Origin: Chthonomonas sp. UBA2387
GTDB lineage: Bacteria; Armatimonadota; Fimbriimonadia; Fimbriimonadales; Fimbriimonadaceae
Length of the DNA stretch: 18,076 nucleotides
Direction: 5' to 3'
Assembly: GCA_002343445.1 (NCBI GenBank)
Contig: DDSP01000022.1
Span: forward strand, 289 to 18,364
The translations under genes and the position numbers were made by a program. Every line of letters starts with the position of its first letter. The first letter of the stretch is position 1. Positions 1-8,158 of the stretch are shown here, in pieces. The notes under the pieces are model-generated. The model ran no database searches. It was given only the letters and a program-made list of their open reading frames with translations, and was not told the origin of the DNA.

Positions 1-4
1 GAAT

Positions 5-25
5 GTGAATCGTGAATCGTGAGCG
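5..25. repeat. short tandem heptamer repeat
   Basis: Two exact copies of GTGAATC (5-11 and 12-18) are followed by a degenerate third copy, GTGAGCG (19-25). The unit lies immediately upstream of the aldehyde dehydrogenase start and is cut off from its left context by the window edge. It may be the end of a longer intergenic repeat or chance. No function can be assigned. Confidence 0.4.
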
Positions 26-46
26 AACCGGGTACCTTGAAGACCG

Positions 47-1474
47 ATGCACCCCACTCGGCTCGACCACTGGATCGGGGGCGAACCCGTCGCTTCCCAC
101 GCGGACGCCACAGCCAGCCTCAACCCCTCCGAACCCCAGGACGTGGTGGCCGAAGTCCCCGTGGGCACGGCCGCCGAGGTCGCCGCAGCGGTCGCCAAAG
201 CCGCCGAGGCCCAGCGAGCCTGGAGGGCCAAGCCCGGTCCCGCCAAAGCCGACGCCCTCACCGCATGGGCGGCGGCGCTGCAAAGCCGGGCCGAAGAACT
301 CGCCGGCTTGATCGCCCGCGAGGTGGGCAAGCCGATCGCCGAAGCCAAGGGCGAGGTGGGACGCGGCGTCGCGATCCTTCGCTACTACGCGGGCGAGGCC
401 GTCCGAGACCACGGCTCGGTGATACCCAGCCAGTTTCCCGAGACGCTCCAGTTCTCGCTGCGCGAACCGCTCGGCGTGGTGGGCCTCATCACGCCTTGGA
501 ACTTTCCGGTAGCCATCCCGCTGTGGAAGGCGGCCCCGGCGCTCGCATTCGGCAACGCCGTCGTGTGGAAGCCGTCCGAACTCTCGGGAGCGGTGGCTTC
601 GGTGCTGGCCGAAACCAGCGGCCAAGCGGGCTTGCCGGCTGGACTGTTCAACCTCGTGCACGGCGACGGTTCCACCGGAGCTGCGCTCGCGGCGTGTGAA
701 GGCGTCGAAGCGCTCAGCTTCACGGGCTCGGCTCGAGTCGGCGGCCTGATCGCCCAAGCTTGCGCCGCGCGCAACGCGAAGCACCAAACCGAAATGGGCG
801 GCAAGAACGCGGGCATCGTGCTGGAGGACGCCAACTTGACCAAGGCAGCCACCCTCGTGGCCGGCGGCGCGTTCCGTTACGCGGGACAGAAGTGTACGGC
901 CACCAGCCGCGTCATCGTCGAGCGACCCGCGATGGAAGCCTTCCTCGCCGAGCTGAAGCGAATCGCCGAAGCCCTGCCCCTGGGGCCGGTATGCGACCCC
1001 GCGTGCGCCATCGGCCCGCTGATCTCGGACGCAGCCCGCCAACGCGTGCTCGGCGCGTTGACCGGCCGCGACCTGCTGTTCGGCGGACCGGTACCGTCGC
1101 CGTTCGAGGACGGCTACTTCGTCGCTCCGACAGCGGTGATGGTCGAGGACGAGAACGACACGCTCGCGCAGGACGAACTCTTCGGTCCCGTGCTGGCCGT
1201 GATCGGCGCCGACGACGCCGAACACGCGATCCGGCTGGCGAACGCGACCCGCTACGGCCTGAGCGCCTCGCTGTTCACGCAGAACATCGGCAACGCGCTC
1301 CGCTACATCCGCGAGATCGAGGTCGGCTTGGTACGAGTCAACGGCGACACGACGGGCGTGGACCCCCACGCCCCGTTCGGCGGGTTCAAGGGGTCCAGTT
1401 CGCACACCCGCGAGCAGGGCCCGGCGGCGCGAGACTTCTACACGCAGGTCAAAACGGTTCAGATCGGCGGGTAG
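47..1474 (+). CDS. NAD(P)-dependent aldehyde dehydrogenase, alpha-ketoglutaric semialdehyde dehydrogenase type
   Basis: A complete 475-residue aldehyde dehydrogenase, the usual family length, which oxidises an aldehyde to an acid with NAD(P)+ in the cytosol. Visible catalytic elements are Asn152 in TPWNFP, the cofactor-binding Lys175 in WKPSE, the FTGS motif at 225-228, general-base Glu249 in EMGGKN, nucleophile Cys283 in GQKCTATSRVIV, and Glu377 in ELFGPV. The segments RGVAILRYYAGE, GQKCTATSRVIV and APFGG-K-SSSH-REQG closely resemble, from memory, the 2,5-dioxovalerate (alpha-ketoglutaric semialdehyde) dehydrogenases of sugar-acid catabolism such as Bacillus YcbD. The substrate is therefore inferred as 2,5-dioxopentanoate, but other semialdehydes are possible. 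The ATG at 47 fits the family N-terminus. No clear Shine-Dalgarno precedes it. Any operon partner lies to the left of the window. The gene ends seven bases from the convergent kinase gene. Confidence 0.9.
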   Translation: MHPTRLDHWIGGEPVASHADATASLNPSEPQDVVAEVPVGTAAEVAAAVAKAAEAQRAWRAKPGPAKADALTAWAAALQSRAEELAGLIAREVGKPIAEAKGEVGRGVAILRYYAGEAVRDHGSVIPSQFPETLQFSLREPLGVVGLITPWNFPVAIPLWKAAPALAFGNAVVWKPSELSGAVASVLAETSGQAGLPAGLFNLVHGDGSTGAALAACEGVEALSFTGSARVGGLIAQACAARNAKHQTEMGGKNAGIVLEDANLTKAATLVAGGAFRYAGQKCTATSRVIVERPAMEAFLAELKRIAEALPLGPVCDPACAIGPLISDAARQRVLGALTGRDLLFGGPVPSPFEDGYFVAPTAVMVEDENDTLAQDELFGPVLAVIGADDAEHAIRLANATRYGLSASLFTQNIGNALRYIREIEVGLVRVNGDTTGVDPHAPFGGFKGSSSHTREQGPAARDFYTQVKTVQIGG

Positions 1475-1481
1475 ACGACCC

Positions 1482-3344
1482 TCACCCAGAGCTGGGCACC
1501 GGCGGATCGAGGAAGCGCAGACCCTCCACCAGCCGATGGATCAAGGGCTGCCACAGGTCCATGCTGTCCGAAGGATAGCCCGTTTCGAGAAGCACCAGTT
1601 GGTTCTGGCGAAGCAACGCGTGAACCGAACCCTGCACCACGGGATTGTCGCCCGCCTGATAGCGGTAGTCGATCGACACCGAGCGTCGCCCGCCCAAGCC
1701 GGCTTCTGCGTTCAAGGCGACACGGGTGTAGGTGCCCGTCGCCGCGACGTCGGTTTCGTAGCGCTCCAAAGCAACCATCGGATCGGTCTGGCCGTCGTCG
1801 GGGGCCGAGGTCAGCCGAAGATAGGGTTCGCGGGCGGCAAGCGGGGTCAACACGAGCACGCTGCGGCCTTCCGTGGATTCCGGCTGCACGTGCCAGCCCG
1901 CCGGGACCTCGAGTTGGATGCCCAGCTTCTCGTTGCGGTACGTCGTCGTCGCGACATCCTTGGCCCGCACGAACCGAACAGGCATCGGGCCAACATCGGG
2001 ATCGTCAAGCGTGCCCCTGAGTTGGCTCCCGTCGGCGCTCGCTTCTAGAGTGAGGCTTGCTCCCCCGGCGGCCAGTTCGAACGCCTGCGTCTCAGGATCG
2101 AATCCACCCTCGAAGTCGAAGTAGACGATCTTGTCCTTGTCGCGCAGATTCAACATGAATGCCGCGCCATCCCGAGTCGGCCACAAGCCTCCCTCGGCGA
2201 AGCGGGTACCCAAATCGCCAAACCACGGACCCTCCAGCGCCTTCAGACGCGGATCGACTTCGGCAGGCGGAGGGACGCTCGGGCTCCGCATCGGCGCCGC
2301 TTCAAACGGGGGCGCCGCAGCGATGGGTGGCGGATTCTCGGCAGGCTTGGCGAGGTTGCGTCCCGCGATCCACTTCGAACCGAAGAACGCGCTCGCCGCG
2401 ATCACGACAAGGGCCAAACCGCTTGCCATCGCGATCTTGGGCGTATCGCCCTTCATCGAGATCGGGATCGGCTGTAGCGCGCTCTTGAGGTCGGACACCA
2501 TCTCGCGGCACGTCCGATAGCGCTTGGCGGGCTCCTTCTCCAGGGCTCTGACAAGGAACTGCCTGAGCCGCGCCGGTGCATGGGCCGGGATCGTAGGAGA
2601 GTCGGAAGCGATCTTCTTGAGCACGACCTCGGCGTTCGGGTCGTCGAACGGCAACGCACCTGCGAACACGCGACAAATCATCACGGCCAGGGCCCAGCGG
2701 TCGCTCGCCGCACCCGCCACCCGCCCCTCGATGACTTCGGGCGAGAGGTAGCGAGTGGTGCCCGTCAGTGACTGCCCTTGGTTCACGTCGCGCCCGAGGA
2801 GCGTGGCCACGCCGAAATCGATGAGCATCGCCTTGCCGTCCGGCGCGACCATTACGTTCGATGGCTTCAGGTCCCGGTGGGTGAAGCCCATGGTGTGCGC
2901 GTGGTCCAGAGCCTCCGCAATCTGCTCGAAGATGTGGATCGCCTGAGCCTGTCCAAGGCCCGAGCCCAGAAGTTGCGACAGGGGTTGCCCTTCCACCCAC
3001 TGCATCGCGATGTACGGCGGGTCGTGTTCCGCGTTTGCGTCGAACACCTTGACGATGTTGGGATGCTCCAGCCGACCGAGGGCGCGCGCCTCGTCCTGAA
3101 ACCGCTTGATGAACGACCGATCGGTGGCCAACACGCTGTCAAGCACCTTGACGGCTCGAATCTGGTTGAGCGGCACGTAGAGCGCGGACCAGACAGAGGC
3201 CATGCCGCCAGAACCCAGCTTGTCGCGGATCTCGTAGCCCTCGATCACGGGCACCGTCTCGCCGCCGCCAACGCCTTGATGCCCCCATCGGGGGGCCGTC
3301 TTGGCGAACGGATCGTAAGCGTAGGTCGGTTCGTTGTCGCTCAT
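1482..3344 (-). CDS. membrane Ser/Thr protein kinase with PsbP-like outer domain
   Basis: A 620-residue Hanks-type kinase. Residues about 35-295 are the kinase domain: glycine loop GSGGMASV (44-51), ATP-binding Lys66, helix-C Glu85, catalytic HRDLKPSN (156-163), DFG (176-178), SPE (201-203) and Asp215 of SDRWALA. One hydrophobic helix (about 304-325) follows, then a Pro-rich linker (about 332-362) and a roughly 250-residue C-terminal region predicted to lie outside the membrane. The last part of that region, with YRNEKLGIQLEVPAGWHV, resembles PsbP-like domains. This is the standard topology of bacterial sensor kinases, with a new-looking sensor part that lacks PASTA repeats. I chose the ATG at 3344, fourteen bases after the phosphatase stop. 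A GTG at 3386 would add 14 residues and overlap the phosphatase gene. It is the last gene of the FHA-PP2C-kinase cassette. The ligand is unknown. Confidence 0.9.
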   Translation of the reverse strand: MSDNEPTYAYDPFAKTAPRWGHQGVGGGETVPVIEGYEIRDKLGSGGMASVWSALYVPLNQIRAVKVLDSVLATDRSFIKRFQDEARALGRLEHPNIVKVFDANAEHDPPYIAMQWVEGQPLSQLLGSGLGQAQAIHIFEQIAEALDHAHTMGFTHRDLKPSNVMVAPDGKAMLIDFGVATLLGRDVNQGQSLTGTTRYLSPEVIEGRVAGAASDRWALAVMICRVFAGALPFDDPNAEVVLKKIASDSPTIPAHAPARLRQFLVRALEKEPAKRYRTCREMVSDLKSALQPIPISMKGDTPKIAMASGLALVVIAASAFFGSKWIAGRNLAKPAENPPPIAAAPPFEAAPMRSPSVPPPAEVDPRLKALEGPWFGDLGTRFAEGGLWPTRDGAAFMLNLRDKDKIVYFDFEGGFDPETQAFELAAGGASLTLEASADGSQLRGTLDDPDVGPMPVRFVRAKDVATTTYRNEKLGIQLEVPAGWHVQPESTEGRSVLVLTPLAAREPYLRLTSAPDDGQTDPMVALERYETDVAATGTYTRVALNAEAGLGGRRSVSIDYRYQAGDNPVVQGSVHALLRQNQLVLLETGYPSDSMDLWQPLIHRLVEGLRFLDPPVPSSG

Positions 3345-3357
3345 CTCGCTATAGAGT

Positions 3358-4092
3358 CTAGAAGAAGCGGCAGCCTCTTCGTTCACGATGGCCGATGTAG
3401 GCCAAGGCCACGCCCACGTTGTCGCGCCCCCCGGATCGAAGGCTCTGCGCGACCAAACGGTCGCAGGCGTCCCGGGCGTCTTTGGCCTTGCCGATCGCCG
3501 CCGTCACCAGCGAGTGCGCCACGAACTTGTGCAGCCCGTCCGAGCACACGAGCAACGCGTCGCCCGATTCAACCGGGAACGTGGACGTTTCGACCTCCAC
3601 CGATGGGCCCACGCCGATGGCTTGGCGCAGGTGGTCGCCGTGGGCGTTCTCGATCCCGTGCTTCTTGGCGTACTCCTCCCACGTGTGGTCCACCGTCTCG
3701 GGTTCGAGTCGGCCCTTATGCCATCGGTAGGCGCGCGAATCGCCCACGTGGCCGACCGTACACGACTTCTCGCCGACGATCGCTATGGTCAGCGTGGTGC
3801 CCACGATCTGACCGTTGCCCAGTTTGCCCACCTCGCGGTGCGCCTCTTGCACGACCTCCTCCAGCCACCGTTCGGGGTGGTCGGGATCAATGGTCGGAGC
3901 GTTCAGGTGTGACTTGACCGTCTTGATCGCGGTCTCGCTGGCCAATCGTCCGTCCAGATGGCCGCCCATACCGTCGGCGACCACCAGACAGGCATACTGG
4001 CGGTCGCCGGCTGCCAGCCGAACCGCCAGGAATCCGTCCTGGTTTTCTTTGCGCACCAGCCCGACGTGGGTCTGACCTGCGATGTCGAACAT
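3358..4092 (-). CDS. PP2C-family Ser/Thr protein phosphatase
   Basis: A 244-residue single-domain PPM/PP2C phosphatase, expected to remove phosphate from Ser/Thr in the cytosol and most likely the partner of the adjacent kinase. All metal-binding motifs are present: KENQD (15-19), VVADGMGGH (37-45, Asp40), GTT (98-100), HVGDSRAY (115-122), CSDGL (183-187, Asp185) and GGRDNV (221-226, Asp224). There is no membrane segment. The ATG at 4092 is four bases beyond the FHA stop and gives the normal family N-terminus (MFDIAGQTHVGLVRKENQD). A GTG at 4104 would add four residues and overlap the FHA gene. Neither start has a good Shine-Dalgarno, so translation is probably coupled to the upstream gene. 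Confidence 0.93.
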   Translation of the reverse strand: MFDIAGQTHVGLVRKENQDGFLAVRLAAGDRQYACLVVADGMGGHLDGRLASETAIKTVKSHLNAPTIDPDHPERWLEEVVQEAHREVGKLGNGQIVGTTLTIAIVGEKSCTVGHVGDSRAYRWHKGRLEPETVDHTWEEYAKKHGIENAHGDHLRQAIGVGPSVEVETSTFPVESGDALLVCSDGLHKFVAHSLVTAAIGKAKDARDACDRLVAQSLRSGGRDNVGVALAYIGHRERRGCRFF

Positions 4093-4096
4093 AGGG

Positions 4097-4645
4097 TCAC
4101 GCACCCGACTTGTACTGAAGCGTGGTGCTACCCAGTTTGATCACGTCTCCATCCTTCAAGGTTCGCGGAATATCGGGCTCGACGCGCTCATCGTTGACAA
4201 ACGTGCCGTTCGTGCTGCCTTTGTCCAGAACGTAGGCCGACTCGCCCGATACGCCCACTTCGGCGTGATGGCTGGACATTTCGGAGTCGCTGAGGCTGAG
4301 GCCCATGCCCTTGTCGCGGCCGATGGTCAGCAAATTGCCCACGGGGATCTCCGCCCCGACCTTGACGCCGCCGTGCATGCGGATCAGCCGGTGACCCGCG
4401 ATGCGGACCTGCGTGCCCTCGTCCTCGACCACGCGAGTTCGCGCCTGGGCCACTGGGGCCGACCCTCCGCCCCCTTGGTTCTTGACCACCAACGCCACGA
4501 TGACGACGATGGCCACCACGAGAAGCCCGCCCAGAACAAAGATGAGCGTGTTGTCCGGGGCCGCCGCGCCTGCCGCCGAAGCGTGGGCGTTGCCAACGCA
4601 TGTCAAGGCCGTGGCCCACGCCGAGAAACGTGCGAAAGTCCGCAT
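4097..4645 (-). CDS. membrane-anchored FHA domain protein
   Basis: A 182-residue protein with a signal-peptide-like or signal-anchor start (MRTFARFSAWATALTCVG), a strong membrane helix at about 33-54 (TLIFVLGGLLVVAIVVIVAL), a Gly-rich linker and a C-terminal FHA domain at about 80-180. FHA domains bind phosphothreonine. The conserved residues are present: Gly-Arg at 109-110, Ser124 and His127 of the SxxH motif, and GSTNGTFVN (143-151). It is the first gene of the FHA-PP2C-kinase cassette and probably docks phosphorylated partners at the membrane. The ATG at 4645 is preceded by GGAGG eleven bases upstream and gives the best signal-like N-terminus. An ATG at 4663, just after a hairpin, would add six residues. 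Confidence 0.88.
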   Translation of the reverse strand: MRTFARFSAWATALTCVGNAHASAAGAAAPDNTLIFVLGGLLVVAIVVIVALVVKNQGGGGSAPVAQARTRVVEDEGTQVRIAGHRLIRMHGGVKVGAEIPVGNLLTIGRDKGMGLSLSDSEMSSHHAEVGVSGESAYVLDKGSTNGTFVNDERVEPDIPRTLKDGDVIKLGSTTLQYKSGA

Positions 4646-4729
4646 AGGAAAGTCTGCCTCCATCCGCCCAACGCTGGGCGTTCATCTATTCTACAGATTC
4701 CGAGCGGACTGTGCCACACGAATCGCGCG
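4646..4729 (-). promoter_or_regulatory. possible promoter and hairpin before the FHA-PP2C-kinase cassette
   Basis: This 84-base gap separates the end of the sugar operon from the FHA gene. On the minus strand it holds a -10-like TAGAAT (4688-4693) without a convincing -35. A perfect six-base-pair hairpin follows, CGCCCA-N4-TGGGCG (4665-4680), just before GGAGG and the FHA start. The hairpin has no T-tract, so it is a poor intrinsic terminator. It could end or attenuate the upstream operon or shape FHA translation. The two blocks might instead be co-transcribed. Confidence 0.3.
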
Positions 4730-6871
4730 TCACTCGACCAGCGATTGCTGCATTTCGATGCACGCTCGGTGAACTTCGACGATCTCTTCGTAGGGAATCG
4801 GAGACGGCTTGCCTTGCGAAAGGGCGTTGACGAAGGCCGTGGCGCACTCGACCTGACCCTTGTTCTGGCTCCAGAGCTTCAACTTGGTGAACCCCGGCCA
4901 ACCGTATCCGGTGAGCACGCGGAAGTTGTCCATCTGCAGCACGCGACCACCGACGAAGACTTCCAGACGTTCCTTGGGGAACGACTTGTGACCGTTGGCC
5001 AAATAGTGCACCGTGCCGGTCGAGCCATCGGCGAACTCGAGATGCAAGCTCGCCTTGTCCGCGCGGAGTGCGACCAGCGGCGTCTCGCCCATCATGCGCG
5101 CCTCCCACTTGCTCAGGGGCGAACCCGCGAGGAAGCGGATGAGGTCCACGAAGTGGCAACCTTCGCCGATGATGCGGCCTCCCCCAATCTTGAGATCCTG
5201 AATCCAATGGTCCGGGGGAATCGCGCCAGCATTCACCGTGTAGATGAACGACTTGGGCTCCTTGATGCCGCCCAGCAATTGCTTCATCTTGACGATGTGC
5301 GGTGCGAAGCGGCGGTTGAAGCCCACCATGACGATGCCCTTCGACGCCTCGTGAGCGGTGGAGATCGCGTCCAACTCGTCTTGGGTGAGCGCCAGCGGCT
5401 TCTCGACGAACACGCTCTTGCCAGCCTTCAGCGCCTGCACCGAGAACCGGGCGTGGGTGTCGTGGCGCGTGACGATGGCCACGGCGTTGGCCGAACCGTC
5501 GGCGATCAGGGCGTCGGTGTCCGTCGTCGCCGTTCGAAACCCGTACTTCTTGGCGAAATGCTGCGCCGTCACGCCGCCGCTGCTGGCGACCATGCCGAAC
5601 TTCGCGCCGCCCTTCTGAAACGCCGGAATGAGGAATCGGCCCGCATAGTTGCCCGAGCCAATGAAACTCACCGTCGGGCCAGCGCCCGTGGCGGAAGCGG
5701 TTTTCTCTCCGGGCGCGACGTTCACCGTTGGCGAACGCAGCACGTCGGCAGGCTTTGCCTCGGCGGTTGGGTATTCGAGCAGGATGCCCATCGCGGCCTT
5801 GTCGCCGGTCAGCACGTTGTAGGCGTCTGGCGCATGCTCGATGGCGTAGCGGTGCGTGATCAGGTCGCGAACGTTGAGCGCACCCGAAGCCATCATGTCG
5901 AGCACGGCCTCGAAGTTGCGCTGCTCGGTCCAGCGGACGAACGGCATGGGATAGTCTTGGCCGCCCTGCTCGTAGGTCGGATCGTAGCGGCCCGGTCCAT
6001 ACGAGCACGAAACCTGGAACGTGAGTTCCTTTTCGTAGAAGTCCGCTCGCGAAAGCTGAAGTCCCACCACGCCGACGAGCACGATGCGTCCGCGCTTGCG
6101 GCACATGTGGGCCGATTGCTTGATCGGCTCGTTGCTGTCGGTCGCCGCGCAGATCAGCACGCCGTCCACGCCCTTGCCCCGCGAGAAGCCCATTGCGGCT
6201 TCGATGGGGTCTTCGCCCGCGCCCAGGTTGACCGTCTCGGCGCCGTAGCTCTTGGCGATTTCGAGACGCTTCGCGTTGAAGTCCAGGCCCAGAACGCGGC
6301 AGCCGGCGGCGCGCAACATCTGGACGCACATCAGGCCGATCAGGCCCAGGCCCGAGACGACGAAGCATTCGCCCAGCGTCGGCCTCAGCAGCCGGATGCC
6401 CTGCAGACCGATCGAGGCCAGCACAGTGAATGCGGCTTCCTCGTCGGTCACGCCCTCCGGGATGCGGGCGCACAGGTTCTTCGGCACGGCCACGACTTCC
6501 GCGTGGTTGCCGTTCGAGACCACCCGGTCGCCGACGGCGAAGCCTTCGACCCCGCGACCGACGTCCAGCACCGTTCCGGCATTGCAGTAGCCGAGCGGCA
6601 TGGGCACGTCGAGTTTGGCCTTGACGGCGTCCAGCGTCGGCATCAACCCATCGGTCTTGATCTTGCTCAACACGTCCTTGACCTTGTCGGGTTGCGACTT
6701 GGCCTTCTGGATCAGGTTGCCCCGACCGAACTCGACGAGCATGCGCTCGGTGCCGGCAGAGACGAGCGTCCGGGAGGTGCGGATGAGCAGGTGGCCCGCC
6801 CGCGCTTGCGGACAAGGGACTTCGGCGACTTCGGTCGCCCCGCTGCCGAGGTTCTGGAGAATCTGCTTCAT
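4730..6871 (-). CDS. bidomain oxidoreductase: MDR (alcohol dehydrogenase-like) fused to Gfo/Idh/MocA
   Basis: A 713-residue fusion. Residues about 1-370 form a medium-chain dehydrogenase/reductase with a Rossmann motif (SGLGLIGL, 173-180). Residues about 398-713 form a Gfo/Idh/MocA oxidoreductase with its own Rossmann motif (IGSGNYAGR, 404-412), EKPLAL (490-495) and GEGCHFVDL (569-577). Related bidomain proteins are known from exopolysaccharide and capsule clusters, but their reaction is not established to my knowledge. The positions that normally bind catalytic zinc in the MDR half look altered: SAGTE (38-42) stands where CxGTD is usual and GYCNAG (94-99) where GHE is usual. I place the start at ATG 6871, eleven bases after the dehydrogenase stop; the longer reading frame upstream is a shadow of that gene. 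It is the last gene of the nucleotide-sugar operon, so a sugar or nucleotide-sugar substrate is likely. Confidence 0.85.
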   Translation of the reverse strand: MKQILQNLGSGATEVAEVPCPQARAGHLLIRTSRTLVSAGTERMLVEFGRGNLIQKAKSQPDKVKDVLSKIKTDGLMPTLDAVKAKLDVPMPLGYCNAGTVLDVGRGVEGFAVGDRVVSNGNHAEVVAVPKNLCARIPEGVTDEEAAFTVLASIGLQGIRLLRPTLGECFVVSGLGLIGLMCVQMLRAAGCRVLGLDFNAKRLEIAKSYGAETVNLGAGEDPIEAAMGFSRGKGVDGVLICAATDSNEPIKQSAHMCRKRGRIVLVGVVGLQLSRADFYEKELTFQVSCSYGPGRYDPTYEQGGQDYPMPFVRWTEQRNFEAVLDMMASGALNVRDLITHRYAIEHAPDAYNVLTGDKAAMGILLEYPTAEAKPADVLRSPTVNVAPGEKTASATGAGPTVSFIGSGNYAGRFLIPAFQKGGAKFGMVASSGGVTAQHFAKKYGFRTATTDTDALIADGSANAVAIVTRHDTHARFSVQALKAGKSVFVEKPLALTQDELDAISTAHEASKGIVMVGFNRRFAPHIVKMKQLLGGIKEPKSFIYTVNAGAIPPDHWIQDLKIGGGRIIGEGCHFVDLIRFLAGSPLSKWEARMMGETPLVALRADKASLHLEFADGSTGTVHYLANGHKSFPKERLEVFVGGRVLQMDNFRVLTGYGWPGFTKLKLWSQNKGQVECATAFVNALSQGKPSPIPYEEIVEVHRACIEMQQSLVE

Positions 6872-6882
6872 GGTGAGAGGAT

Positions 6883-8148
6883 TCAGCGGCCCACGCCGAT
6901 GTACCGGATGCCTGCGGCTTCGATGGCCGCGCGATCCCAGAAGTTGCGCCCATCCACCACGGCCTTCACGCCGGAGGCGGCCAAAGCGGCCCAATCCAGG
7001 TCGGCGTATTCGGGGTGATTGGTATTGAGCACGAGCGCCGCGCCTTCAAGGCTCGACGGGGCGAACCCGTGGTGCCGGATCTCGTCGTCGGAGTAGAGTG
7101 GGTCGTTCAGGGTCGCGTCCGCGCCGCGCCTTGCGAGTTCCTCGCCGATCAGGAACGCCGGGGAACACGTATGCTCCTTGACGCCCGGTCGGAAGCCGAG
7201 GCCCATGATCGTCACGCGTTGGCCCTTCAGGTCGCCGATGGCGTCCGAAAGCCGGTCGAGGCAGTGCCCTGCCTGGCCGTCGTTGATCTGGCGCGCCAGG
7301 ATGGGGAGGTTGGCCTCCATGCCGACTTCCCTGGCCCCGTGGATGAGGAAGTAGGGATAGACCGGCGTGCAGTGGCCGCCGACGCCGATGCCGGGGAACA
7401 GCAGGTACGCCTCGCCGTCGGTATTGGCCGCCGGGAACGTCTCCTTGACGTCGATGCCCTTGAGTTCGGCGAACCGAGCCAGCTCGTTGGCGATCGCGAT
7501 GTTGACGTCGCGGTACACCATGCCCGCCAGCTTGACGAATTCCGAAGCCTCGAGCGTCTTGACGTTGATCACCGGCGCGCCGATGTAATCCGCGTAGAAC
7601 TTCTCGGCCCGCGCAGCGCTCTTCTCGTCGAAGCCGCCCACGACCTTCGGATTCACCGTGAGGTTGCGCAGAACCAGCTTGCTCTTCACACGCTCCGGCG
7701 AGAACGCGAGGTCGAAATCCGCGCCGCACTTGAGGCCGCTCTTTTCGAGCAGAGGCGCGAAACTGCGCGTCGTGCCCACGGGGAGAGTGGTTTCGTAGAC
7801 GACCATCGCGCCCTTCTTGAGTCCGGCGGCGATGTCGTCGGTGACGGAGAGGATGATGCCGAGATCGGCTTTGTTCTCGGGCGTGAGCAACACCGGGACG
7901 ATGACGATGGTCACGTCGGCGGTCTTGACGGCCTCGGTGGTGTCGGTGGTCGCTCGCAAGCGACCCTCGCCCACCACCTGGGCCAGAAGTTCGTCCACAC
8001 CGGGTTCGTCGAACGGTACGACGCCCCGGTTGATGGACTCGACGATGTGGGGGTTCTTGTCGGCGGCGACGACGCTGGCACCACGCGAGGCGATCTGACA
8101 GGCGAGGGGCAAGCCCATCTTGCCCGCGCCGATGACGACGACATTCAT
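6883..8148 (-). CDS. nucleotide-sugar 6-dehydrogenase (UDP-GlcNAc/ManNAc or UDP-glucose dehydrogenase family)
   Basis: A complete 421-residue member of the UDP-glucose/GDP-mannose dehydrogenase family, which oxidises C6 of a nucleotide sugar to a carboxylate with two NAD+. Seen are the N-terminal Rossmann motif VIGAGKMGLPLA (5-16), ETTLPVGTT (119-127), FSPERV (149-154), Lys206 and Asn216 of the central helix region, and the catalytic Cys260 in GIGVGGHCTPVYPY. The C-terminal UDP-binding domain is complete. Neighbouring genes for C3 oxidation, transamination and acetylation suggest UDP-GlcNAc as substrate, the WbpA-like step of diacetamido-uronic acid synthesis. From sequence alone UDP-glucose or UDP-ManNAc cannot be excluded. 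It starts ten bases after the aminotransferase stop without a Shine-Dalgarno (A-rich AAACAAAGAACT precedes the ATG). Confidence 0.92.
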   Translation of the reverse strand: MNVVVIGAGKMGLPLACQIASRGASVVAADKNPHIVESINRGVVPFDEPGVDELLAQVVGEGRLRATTDTTEAVKTADVTIVIVPVLLTPENKADLGIILSVTDDIAAGLKKGAMVVYETTLPVGTTRSFAPLLEKSGLKCGADFDLAFSPERVKSKLVLRNLTVNPKVVGGFDEKSAARAEKFYADYIGAPVINVKTLEASEFVKLAGMVYRDVNIAIANELARFAELKGIDVKETFPAANTDGEAYLLFPGIGVGGHCTPVYPYFLIHGAREVGMEANLPILARQINDGQAGHCLDRLSDAIGDLKGQRVTIMGLGFRPGVKEHTCSPAFLIGEELARRGADATLNDPLYSDDEIRHHGFAPSSLEGAALVLNTNHPEYADLDWAALAASGVKAVVDGRNFWDRAAIEAAGIRYIGVGR

Positions 8149-8158
8149 AGTTCTTTGT

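Noticed and set aside
1475..1500. Terminator between the convergent aldehyde dehydrogenase and kinase genes
   Set aside because: Only a five-base CCCAG/CTGGG pairing with a two-base loop is visible and there is no T-tract, so it cannot be supported.
2778..3917. A 379-codon plus-strand open frame opposite the kinase and phosphatase
   Set aside because: It crosses two real genes, and its product is Arg/Pro-rich without motifs.
4082..7018. A 978-codon open frame on the plus strand
   Set aside because: It is antisense to the fused oxidoreductase, the FHA gene and the end of the sugar dehydrogenase, which have clear conserved motifs. Its product is His/Arg/Ala-rich with no domain, as expected from the complement of GC-rich codons.
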